NCBI RefSeq assembly: GCF_964340395.1
Contig: NC_135561.1
Coordinates: forward strand, 19,455,740-19,519,739
From: Glandiceps talaboti
Taxonomy: Eukaryota > Hemichordata > Enteropneusta > Spengelidae
Length of the DNA stretch: 64,000 nucleotides
Reading direction: 5' to 3'
Part shown: positions 61,401-64,000 of the stretch, piece after piece
Numbering within the stretch: the first letter of the stretch is position 1
Layout: each line of letters begins with the position of its first letter
Notes under the pieces: generated by a model
What the model saw: only the letters and a program-made list of their open reading frames with translations
Told to the model about the DNA's origin: nothing
Database searches by the model: none
Position numbers and translations under genes: made by a program

Positions 61401-62736
61401 CTTCAGAATAACCCACCTTGTGTTGTGATGAGTAATTCAACCCAAGATGAGGTAAGTCAAATGTGATCATGATGTTGTTGGGGGGTGGGGGGTGTATGTG
61501 GGGGCAAGTCTGATGGAGTCATGGTGGTGTTTTAGATTGGGGGCTGGAGGTAAGTTTAAGTGGAATTGTGATGTTTTTAGATGGGGGGAGGATGCCTGAG
61601 ATGTTAAGTCTAATGGAATTATGGTATTTTGTAGTCAGGGTAGTGGATCTTGTCAAATGTAATCAAGATGTTTGTAGGTTCGGAGGGGGGAATCTGGAGG
61701 TAAATCTAATGGAATTATGGTGGTTTACAGCAGGCAGGAGACAAAATGTGTGTTTTTTTTGTGCACGTTTGTATTTAAACATTGACTGCCTTGCTCCACC
61801 TCGAGTGAAATAGTCATTGTTGTTGGTGCTCCTGTTCACCAGCAGCTAAATCTGTTAATTTACTGGTCATGTTACAACCAGCCAGATTTAAGTTTATTGA
61901 CAGCTAGGTCATGTATGAATAAAGTTAACACCCACACTGTCTGAGAAGTGTGTGTGATTCAATTGACCATACAACTCCACCTATAGTCTGTAAGGTATGC
62001 CATGACGAGGCGCCCTCACACATCGGTCAACCCCTCTCTGAGAGAGGAGGCCAGTGAGGGCGGAACGACATGACAGTCTACTCCACCTACTGTTTATAGT
62101 TATACTAGTATAGAAACAATGACTGGATTTGTATAAAACTGCATACCTAATGATTTACATTTGTCTACGCTATGTACATGTGTATTCATAAATTGCCACA
62201 GGGACAAGAATTCTCATGTTCCTCACATCAATATACAGCACATAAATTGCCACAGCGCCAAGAATTTGCATGTACCCTCATATCAATATACAGCACTGCA
62301 TTGAGTCATTTAAAAGAATGTACATAGCGTTTCAAAACTTAAGGTTAGCTCATAATCTCCAGGTTCCTTTAAGGAATGTCCTGCACTCCCCTGGGTTTGG
62401 ATAGCTATCAAGATCTTTCCATTATGTTGGAAAAGATGGGTGGTTGTCAAGGAAATATGGGAATAACTGATTTTACCACCACAGTCAAATGAGAAATTGT
62501 GTCACATGACTCACTAAGTAAGCTAGGAGAAAAAAAAATATATACCCTTCAGTAAATAAAGTATGATCTGTGTGCCTCGAATAAGCCAAGCAAGTGAAAC
62601 TATTCCCCTAGAAGTCCAAGTATCCTCTGTATTAAAACACTCTCTGTCTTCTTTTTTTCAGGCACCCCCTCCTAATGATAAGAAGCAACAAAAGAAGACA
62701 ACCCAGAGTCTACTTCAAAAGTTGTTACTTGAATAG
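32916..62736 (+). CDS. NCOA: p160/SRC nuclear receptor coactivator (NCOA1/2/3 family; taiman relative), 16 coding exons
   Basis: The joined exons are 32916-32980, 33722-33897, 34793-34887, 36822-36911, 38554-38635, 41786-41995, 43690-43917, 45934-46081, 47305-47966, 49386-51127, 51767-52972, 54586-54693, 56541-57188, 58617-58977, 61105-61451 and 62662-62736. All use GT/AG and compatible phases, giving about 2,080 residues; vertebrate NCOAs are about 1,400-1,460. Order of parts: bHLH (about 21-80, with KRRREQEN), PAS region (about 104-364), LXXLL boxes near 573, 688, 753 and 976, AD1/CBP-binding helices (about 1201-1231), poly-Q, an LMSLL near 1573, and a C-terminal LLQKLL (2073-2078). By family knowledge, such proteins bind liganded nuclear receptors through LXXLL helices in the nucleus and recruit CBP/p300. 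Family assignment is secure. Exact ends of exons 9, 11 and 15 are less so, and a small extra exon could be missed. Confidence 0.93.
32981..33721. other. Intron 1
   Basis: Bounded by GTAAGAAT and TTTATTTACAG. Nothing else recognised in it. Confidence 0.7.
33722..33897 (+). CDS. NCOA: NCOA coding exon 2 (bHLH)
   Basis: Residues 22-80 hold the basic helix-loop-helix. The basic stretch [10 protein letters not shown] is followed by helix 1 ([13 protein letters not shown]), a loop, and helix 2 ([16 protein letters not shown]). The phrases EELAELIS and VKPDKCAIL are diagnostic of the p160 family rather than of other bHLH-PAS proteins. The acceptor is TTTATTTACAG and the donor is CAAG|GTCAGT, leaving phase 1. 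Confidence 0.95.
34003..34444 (+). repeat. 30-bp minisatellite, about 15 copies, in intron 2
   Basis: The unit TTCTATTTCTTTGCAACTTTG plus TCTCCAGTG repeats at exactly 30 bp, with two main variants (TCCAGTGT and TCCTGTCT). The period is a multiple of three and lacks stops in several frames, so long ORFs appear on both strands. Confidence 0.97.
34793..34887 (+). CDS. NCOA: NCOA coding exon 3 (linker and start of PAS-A)
   Basis: Residues 81-112 end in [10 protein letters not shown], matching the conserved LGPLLL... entry into PAS-A of p160 proteins. The acceptor is CCCTTCACAG and the donor is GAG|GTAATT, phase 0. The LGPLL here fits LXXLL by spelling but belongs to the PAS fold and is not counted as a receptor box. 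Confidence 0.9.
35171..35332. mobile_element. Foldback element, family B copy 2, intron 3
   Basis: GGTCACTCATATTTTCCTTGG..GGGGGCTTTGTCACTAA pairs with CATAGTGACAAACCCATTAGG..GGCTGAATGA. The downstream part (TGTAGGCACAAGTTGTCATGA near 35450) also matches copy 1. Confidence 0.8.
36654..36718 (+). pseudogene. Relic of NCOA exon 4, copy 1
   Basis: After TCTTTTTTCAG comes GCTCTAGGTGGGTTCCTGTT and so on, matching about 66 nt of exon 4 with only a few changes (GAT to GGT, CAG to CAT, GAA to AAA). The frame stays open across the match, but the copy ends before the exon's 3' part and has no donor. Confidence 0.88.
36739..36796 (+). pseudogene. Relic of NCOA exon 4, copy 2
   Basis: After CTTTTTTCAG comes GCTAGGTTCATGTTTGTTGT, matching exon 4 with a small deletion near its start and a one-base deletion further on that breaks the frame. 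The matched part ends at AAAATGTCTA, as in copy 1. Confidence 0.88.
36822..36911 (+). CDS. NCOA: NCOA coding exon 4 (PAS-A core)
   Basis: Residues 113-142 begin [20 protein letters not shown] and continue [10 protein letters not shown], the beta-strand core of PAS-A (family pattern LDGF.F.V...G.I.FVSENV..YL). It is exactly 30 codons. The acceptor TCTTTTTTCAG and donor AAG|GTAAGT are strong. Two decayed copies of its 5' part, each with its own acceptor, lie just upstream. Confidence 0.95.
36983..37310 (+). repeat. Two copies of a GGACTGATTTCAACCAAACC repeat, intron 4
   Basis: ATGCATGGACTG(A/G)TTTCAACC..GGCACA occurs near 36984 and 37196, each followed by TATGTGCAT..TTTGTTT. A relative is in intron 14 near 59614. 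Confidence 0.7.
37777..37835 (+). repeat. Poly-T tract in intron 4
   Basis: About 57 T bases followed by GAGGGGGGATATG. Confidence 0.97.
38554..38635 (+). CDS. NCOA: NCOA coding exon 5 (PAS-A end)
   Basis: Residues 143-169 read [20 protein letters not shown] then VECLLPLS, matching the p160 pattern EDLVG.S.Y..IHVGDH..F...LLP. The acceptor is TATCTCTTTCCAG and the donor is CTCA|GTAAGT, leaving phase 1. The 3' half of this exon is repeated in decayed form in the next intron. Confidence 0.94.
38755..39300 (+). pseudogene. Three decayed copies of NCOA exon 5 and its donor, intron 5
   Basis: ATTCATGTTGGTGATCATGC of exon 5 (38587) recurs as ATTCATGTTGTGAGCATGC (38761), ATTCATGTTGGTGACCATGC (38919) and ATTCTTGTTGTGACC (39066), the last continuing at 39246 after a MITE. 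The donor region (CCACTCAGTAAGTAG) is also repeated as CCACTCCGTAAGTAG and CCACTCAGTAAGTAG. One-base losses break the frame, so they are relics. Confidence 0.88.
39080..39237. mobile_element. hAT-type MITE inside an exon-5 relic
   Basis: The 158-bp element starts CAGAGTGCCCTCTAATGATA and ends TTAGAGGGCAAACTG. The flanks GTTGTGAC (39072-39079) and TTTGTGAC (39238-39245) form an 8-bp target duplication with one difference. Its relative at 54358-54518 is inverted. Confidence 0.88.
40022..40072 (+). repeat. (TCTG)n microsatellite, intron 5
   Basis: About 12 TCTG units. Confidence 0.97.
40628..40687. repeat. Short relative of the element at 16117-16510
   Basis: TTCCCCAGACTGTCTGCTGG and GGGGAGTCTGGGTAAACAAG keep the terminal sequences of that element in a 60-bp form. 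Confidence 0.5.
41036..41302 (+). repeat. 54-bp hairpin minisatellite, second locus (about 4 copies)
   Basis: The same leader as at 2907 (CTACAAATTTTCTGTTGATT...GACAACCACCTTATAAATCT) is followed by about four 54-bp units. A 160-bp-family fragment precedes it (about 40912-41012). Confidence 0.9.
41399..41604 (+). repeat. 62-bp direct duplication and (AATA)n tail
   Basis: TTGTCGCTAGTGTTTTGGGT...TATTGATCATG occurs twice with a 62-bp period, followed by CTTGCCTGATGAAGTG and an (AATA)n tract (41572-41604). This is a layout typical of a retroposon 3' end. Confidence 0.8.
41624..41727 (+). repeat. 54-bp minisatellite leader with a single unit
   Basis: GCTACAGTTTTATATAGATT...TGGTCTAACAGACTACCATC is followed by one unit (GATAGTCTAGATATTATGTT..CTACTGCTAA). 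It may represent the unexpanded state. Confidence 0.7.
41786..41995 (+). CDS. NCOA: NCOA coding exon 6 (PAS linker with FNCRM motif)
   Basis: Residues 170-239 include NGIAW, the invariant [11 protein letters not shown] (vertebrates HTFNCRMLVK), an acidic [10 protein letters not shown] stretch, and MQCSAVLQP (vertebrate MQCFAVSQP). The acceptor is AACCACAG and the donor is CAAG|GTCAGT, phase 1. Confidence 0.94.
42020..42245 (+). repeat. Degenerate three-copy repeat near the start of intron 6
   Basis: Variants of GGAAAGATGGACCTAATAAA..GGGAAAGGG..GTG(A)AAGG(G)AAAA recur near 42020, 42097 and 42198. Confidence 0.6.
42745..42955 (+). repeat. Four tandem units of about 50-56 bp, intron 6
   Basis: CACATTTATAT(A/T)TACAATG then TAAGTAATACCTGAAATCCAG is repeated four times, nearly identical. 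Confidence 0.9.
43690..43917 (+). CDS. NCOA: NCOA coding exon 7 (PAS-B, first part)
   Basis: Residues 240-315 contain [42 protein letters not shown] and VKHHQE. These align with p160 PAS-B (CVARR, TRQDLQGKI..LDTS, WEDLVR, KRHHHEVL). The acceptor is TTCTTTGTAG and the donor is GAAG|GTATGT, phase 1. Confidence 0.94.
44905..45190 (-). mobile_element. Foldback element, family B copy 3, intron 7
   Basis: Opposite orientation to copy 1: TTGTTCTATGTCACGACAATG...TTATTCTCCAATATTTTTCTTC...CATTCAGCC, then GTGACCTAAGGGTTTTGTCAC paired with GTGACAAAGGCCCTTTATGTC. The rest of intron 7 shows nothing I can name. Confidence 0.82.
45934..46081 (+). CDS. NCOA: NCOA coding exon 8 (PAS-B, end)
   Basis: Residues 316-364 include [28 protein letters not shown] and [10 protein letters not shown], matching the family's S..YRFSL.DGT.V..QTKSKL...P..V.S.H. 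The acceptor is CTCTCCTTCAG and the donor is ACAG|GTGAGA, phase 2. The last 34 nt and the donor are duplicated 65 bp downstream with the donor broken. Confidence 0.93.
46113..46170 (+). pseudogene. Relic of NCOA exon 8 end and donor
   Basis: CAGAATTTATCGTGTCAACTC to TACTTCTCT repeats the 34 exon bases and adjoining intron at a 65-bp offset. At the splice position ACAG|GTGAGA has become ACAGATGAGA, so the GT is lost. Confidence 0.9.
46337..46460 (+). repeat. (GTT)n and T/G-rich tract, intron 8
   Basis: GTT repeats lead into TTTTTTTGGGGGGGG and related G/T runs. Confidence 0.9.
46494..46830 (+). repeat. Large (GTAT/GGAT)n microsatellite, intron 8
   Basis: About 335 bp of GTAT, GTGT and GGAT tetranucleotides. 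Met/Tyr/Val/Cys-rich ORFs across it are artefacts. Confidence 0.97.
46840..47265 (+). repeat. CCCATAGCAAC-containing repeat, intron 8
   Basis: GCCCATAGCAACA(A/G)CCAAAT occurs twice (about 46980 and 47095), and AACTGTACAGTTGTGCTACA..CCATTGGCGCTATTT ends it. The same pieces lie in intron 13 at about 57845-58005, so this is a dispersed family, here adjoining the microsatellite. Confidence 0.75.
47305..47966 (+). CDS. NCOA: NCOA coding exon 9 (Ser/Thr-rich region and first LXXLL boxes)
   Basis: Residues 365-585 form a Ser/Thr/Pro-rich region. LXXLL spellings occur as LGTLL (47438-47452), LSSLL (47531-47545) and the well-flanked [11 protein letters not shown] (LLQKLL at 47924-47941). A Gly/Ser tract (47818-47871) precedes a basic/acidic stretch [18 protein letters not shown] that could serve as a nuclear localisation signal. 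The acceptor is CATTCCAG. Two in-frame donors exist: CAG|GTGACT (used here) and ATG|GTAATG 15 nt earlier. I cannot decide between them. Confidence 0.88.
48050..48304 (-). mobile_element. Second copy of the AATAGGGAACTTGCAA MITE, intron 9
   Basis: The ends AATAGGGAACTTGCAATCCA and TTTGCAAGTTCCCTATT bracket 255 bp matching 9436-9708 in reverse orientation. Confidence 0.88.
48481..48768. mobile_element. MITE with AGTGGCCATA(C/T)GGAT ends, intron 9
   Basis: The left end TTAAAGTGGCCATACGGATA..TTTGGATTTTTAATTCATAA is inverted at the right as TAAATTAAAAAATCCAAAAT..CATCCATATGGCTGCTTTAA. TTAA stands at both edges. A relative is in intron 12. Confidence 0.85.
48893..49385. other. Rest of intron 9
   Basis: A 160-bp-family fragment lies at about 49215-49305 (TACCAGATTAAACTG..TTTTAATCCTAGTTCGGCCT). 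Nothing else recognised. Confidence 0.5.
49386..51127 (+). CDS. NCOA: NCOA coding exon 10 (receptor-interaction region, poly-Q)
   Basis: Residues 586-1166 form the largest exon. It carries ILDKLL (box core 49691-49705), [13 protein letters not shown] (49883-49900) and [10 protein letters not shown] (49555-type spelling at 50552-50569), each with the hydrophobic residue before the first Leu typical of real NR boxes. Four main Gln tracts of mixed CAA/CAG codons lie near 49566-49601, 50078-50112, 50188-50262 and 50938-51045. An acidic Asp/Asn stretch follows the first. The acceptor is ACTTTTCTAG and the donor is CAG|GTAAGC, phase 0. Confidence 0.9.
51128..51766. other. Intron 10
   Basis: It contains a 160-bp-family fragment (about 51210-51310) and an AATTGGTT/AAACCAATT block (about 51395-51500). 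Confidence 0.6.
51767..52972 (+). CDS. NCOA: NCOA coding exon 11 (AD1/CBP-binding domain, poly-Q)
   Basis: Residues 1167-1568. At 51869-51961 the protein reads [20 protein letters not shown] then [11 protein letters not shown], which matches the vertebrate p160 AD1 pattern ALLDQL...L.N...LEEIDRALGIPELV, the disordered segment that folds on the NCBD domain of CBP/p300. Then come a Ser/Thr-rich stretch, poly-Q tracts (about 52388-52452 and 52733-52798), and Arg/Gln-rich sequence, as in the vertebrate Gln-rich region after AD1. The acceptor is AATCTGACAG. The donor CCG|GTATAT is weak, so the 3' end is less certain. Confidence 0.9.
54358..54518. mobile_element. hAT-type MITE with perfect 8-bp target duplication, intron 11
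   Basis: The element starts CAGTATGCCCTCTATGCC and ends ATTAGAGGGCACACTG. ACCAACAT flanks it exactly on both sides (54350-54357 and 54519-54526). It is inverted relative to 39080-39237 and lies 67 bp before exon 12. The rest of intron 11 (52973-54349) shows nothing I can name. Confidence 0.93.
54586..54693 (+). CDS. NCOA: NCOA coding exon 12 (short exon with LMSLL)
   Basis: This is exactly 36 codons (residues 1569-1604), beginning [20 protein letters not shown]. It is phase 0 on both sides, so skipping would keep the frame. It contains an LXXLL spelling, LMSLL, at 54598-54612. The acceptor is CAATATCAG and the donor is CAG|GTATGT. Support is reading frame plus splice sites; I do not recognise a vertebrate counterpart. 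Confidence 0.7.
54716..55080. mobile_element. Second MITE of the AGTGGCCATATGGAT family, intron 12
   Basis: Left TTAAACTGACCATATGGATG..AGGATTGGCTATTCATTTTGG and right CCAAAATAAATAGCCATTCCT..CATCCATATGACCACTTTAC are inverted copies. An inner GTTATTGTACATACAATAAC forms the centre. It starts 22 bp after the exon 12 end. Confidence 0.88.
55150..56480 (+). repeat. 42-bp minisatellite, about 25-30 copies, intron 12
   Basis: The unit GGTTGGGATACATTGTAGCA plus AATTTAAACAAAGGGTCAGGGT repeats with a 42-bp period; the core at 55296-56320 is well conserved and the edges decay. Units alternate between GGGATA/GGAATA and TTTAAA/TCTAAA variants. The period is 14 codons and few units carry stops, so frames of more than 250 codons appear on both strands. 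Confidence 0.97.
56541..57188 (+). CDS. NCOA: NCOA coding exon 13 (Ser/Pro/Gln/Asn-rich region)
   Basis: Residues 1605-1820 begin [20 protein letters not shown] and repeat MSP/TSPR/SPS motifs, reminiscent of the SP.SPLMSPRMA... region near the vertebrate p160 C terminus (AD2 area). The exon is 216 codons, phase 0 at both ends. The acceptor is TTTCTCCACAG and the donor is CAG|GTAAGC. Confidence 0.85.
57300..57490 (+). repeat. Tandem duplication of about 93 bp, intron 13
   Basis: ATGTAAATGAGTAAACC..AATGTAAACAATGTATAAG then CATTCTGAGGTGA occurs twice in a row. Confidence 0.9.
57800..58010 (+). repeat. Relative of the intron 8 CCCATAGCAAC repeat, intron 13
   Basis: It shares ATGCCTAGCAACTAGCCCAT and ACTATACAGTTGTGCTACAG..CCATTGGTGCTATTT with 46840-47265. 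Confidence 0.7.
58617..58977 (+). CDS. NCOA: NCOA coding exon 14 (poly-Pro, acidic tail)
   Basis: Residues 1821-1940 contain a proline run ([14 protein letters not shown]), Ser/Thr-rich sequence, [11 protein letters not shown], and an acidic [10 protein letters not shown] end. The acceptor TACTCTAG and donor ACAG|GTAGGT give phase 1. Codon-like composition and phase agreement support it. The proline run could bind SH3/WW partners, but that is inference. Confidence 0.8.
58978..61104. other. Intron 14
   Basis: It contains a relative of the intron 4 repeat near 59614-59730 (CATGCACAACTGATTTCAAC) and short TGCATGCATG runs. No other feature recognised. Confidence 0.5.
61105..61451 (+). CDS. NCOA: NCOA coding exon 15 (acidic, Ser/Asn-rich)
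   Basis: Residues 1941-2056 include [16 protein letters not shown], then a more ordered-looking [19 protein letters not shown] and [11 protein letters not shown]. The acceptor is a CAGTAG tandem, so the exon may start at 61105 or 61108 and one valine is optional. The donor is GAG|GTAAGT, phase 0. I do not recognise the ordered part. Confidence 0.8.
61446..61740 (+). repeat. G-rich repeats echoing the exon 15 donor, intron 15
   Basis: The real donor GATGAG|GTAAGTCAAATGTG is followed by GGAGGTAAGTTTAAGTGGAA (GT at 61550) and GGAGGTAAATCTAATGGAAT (GT at 61700). Intermediate units (GATGTTAAGTCTAATGGAAT, CTTGTCAAATGTAATCAAG) and G runs between them suggest a degenerate tandem array that includes the exon edge. 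Confidence 0.7.
61995..62075. other. GC-rich stem-loop in intron 15
   Basis: GCCCTCAC (62012-62019) pairs with GTGAGGGC (62054-62061), and CCTCTCT/AGAGAGG form an inner palindrome (62033-62047). The outer CATGACG/CGACATG add weaker pairing. It stands out from the AT-rich intron. Confidence 0.6.
62190..62300 (+). repeat. Direct duplication of about 55 bp, intron 15
   Basis: CATAAATTGCCACAG(G/C)G(A/C)CAAGAATT..ATCAATATACAGCAC occurs twice in a row. Confidence 0.85.
62662..62736 (+). CDS. NCOA: NCOA coding exon 16 (C-terminal LLQKLL box and stop)
   Basis: Residues 2057-2080 read [15 protein letters not shown] then SLLQKLLLE and TAG. The LLQKLL core is at 62710-62727. The ending closely resembles the C terminus of the vertebrate SRC-1a isoform, known to end in a fourth LXXLL box (SLLQQLLTE). 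The acceptor is CTTTTTTTCAG. Confidence 0.92.
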   Translation, partial: APPPNDKKQQKKTTQSLLQKLLLE

Positions 62737-64000
62737 AAACTGACAATACAGAGTAGGGACTACAAGTTACAGTAGAAACTGAATCAGGGCAATACGGGTA
62801 AAATTGGATGATCATTTTTTTGTGTTTTGTTATTCAGAATTGTATACCTTTGTACTTTTGCATCCCCTTATCCCTGCAAAAGCTGGACGTGCATATCACT
62901 CAGTTGTCAATATTGGGGAATTACAGGTCCTCAAATGCAGGGAAGATGGGACGGAAAAGGAGAAAAAGACAGGGTGTGTTGATTCATTAACTGTTTGTGA
63001 TCATTTATACACAAAACACTTGAAACCTTTGACAGCCAAAATATGTATAGTTGAAAAAAACATAATGAACTGAAATTATCACAGGTTTTGTACAGAATGT
63101 GTTTATAGCATAAACTCTTGTAATATCGATAATGTAGTCATTTTGTTAGAGTATTTTTTTGTCAATACTGAATGATTCTTGAAACGTTTTTTTCTCTCAA
63201 GAACACAAATTTTCAACATGAAGTAAATTTTGACTAGGGTTTAGCATAGCTACTCCAAGTAGCAACGAGACATGGGAGTTTGAGTTTGTTGGGATTTTTT
63301 TTGTACAGATTGCGTCATTTGTTCTATAGTTGTACTGATTTTGAAAGGGGGTGCATATTTTGATGCGTGTTTTGTTGGCAAACAACAGACACTTACTAAG
63401 GTTCAACACATGGTCAAGTGTAGCCGGGATGCTTGTTAAACTATTTCCCCTCCCTAGAAAGAAAAAAAGAAAATAATGAAAAAAAAGTATAGGAAAAGTA
63501 TGTGGAAAATGAAGAAGTCAGCTCTCTAAATTTGTGAAAGGACTTATTACTGATGAGTTTTATCAGTAAAAAAAAATATGATGAAACTAATATATATTAT
63601 TTTGAGATTCTCCTAAGCAATTCTAAATTGTAAAGGTCATAATATTACTTTAGACTGGAAAAAAAAGACATTTTCTTTATGTTTTGTCTGCTGCAAATGT
63701 TATTTTGTTGATCTTTTCTGACTTGTAGCTGATTGTATCATATAAGGCTTTGTCATCGTATCATTTTTTATGTAAGTTGGTCTGTGTCTGTGTGTGTGTC
63801 TGTGTATGTGTGTGTGTGTCAAGCTTACAAATTGTTATTTCACAAGAGACAACTAAATATTGGTTTCAAAGGTCAATTTTGGCATGTTGTGTAACTGTGG
63901 ATGTGTGTTGTAGTGTATCTGTCAAGTGAATTTGTACTGGTGTGTGAGGCCCAAAGGTTGGATAGCTGTCATCAATATTCTGTGTACACTGTGGTTTGGG
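62737..64000 (+). other. 3' UTR of NCOA and/or downstream sequence
   Basis: Non-coding AT-rich sequence follows the stop, with A-runs near 63460-63490 and 63570 and a TG-rich stretch at 63780-63820. I saw no AATAAA, so the polyadenylation site may lie beyond the window or use a variant signal. Confidence 0.5.

Overview
The window is animal nuclear DNA: AT-rich, intron-rich and full of microsatellites, minisatellites and short inverted-repeat transposons. Its one clear gene is a multi-exon p160/SRC-family nuclear receptor coactivator (NCOA; Drosophila relative taiman) on the + strand. A single long coactivator with a bHLH, a PAS region, a CBP-binding segment and a C-terminal LXXLL box suggests an invertebrate with an unduplicated NCOA gene. 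A marine invertebrate, perhaps a deuterostome, is my inference; the sequence alone does not fix the phylum.

Region 1-32824 holds no gene I can defend. It is probably intergenic DNA or a long 5' intron of the coactivator. It contains a three-copy 160-bp repeat and scattered relatives, a 54-bp hairpin minisatellite, several MITEs (some nested), simple repeats, a 1.8-kb composite transposon at 27656-29480 with foldback elements inserted in it, and the 3' end of a CR1/L2-like LINE at 30641-31214.

Region 32825-64000 is the coactivator. I place 16 coding exons between an ATG at 32916 and a TAG at 62734. Joined at GT/AG sites their phases agree throughout and give 6,243 nt (2,080 codons plus stop). 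Domain order is bHLH (exons 1-2), PAS region (exons 3-8), Ser/Thr- and Gln-rich receptor-interaction region with LXXLL boxes (exons 9-10), CBP/p300-binding AD1 plus poly-Q (exon 11), an extra LXXLL exon (12), Ser/Pro/Gln-rich tail (13-15), and a last exon ending in an LLQKLL box. The exon before the ATG begins at an acceptor, so a 5' non-coding exon and promoter lie upstream and were not identified. The 3' UTR starts at 62737; I saw no AATAAA before the window ends.

The most unusual structure is that four introns contain tandem, decayed copies of the exon edge next to them (exons 4, 5, 8 and the donor of exon 15), some with intact-looking splice signals. One exon-5 relic is split by a hAT-type MITE whose relative sits in intron 11 with a perfect 8-bp target duplication. 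Introns 2 and 12 carry 30-bp and 42-bp minisatellites that are open in several frames but are not genes.
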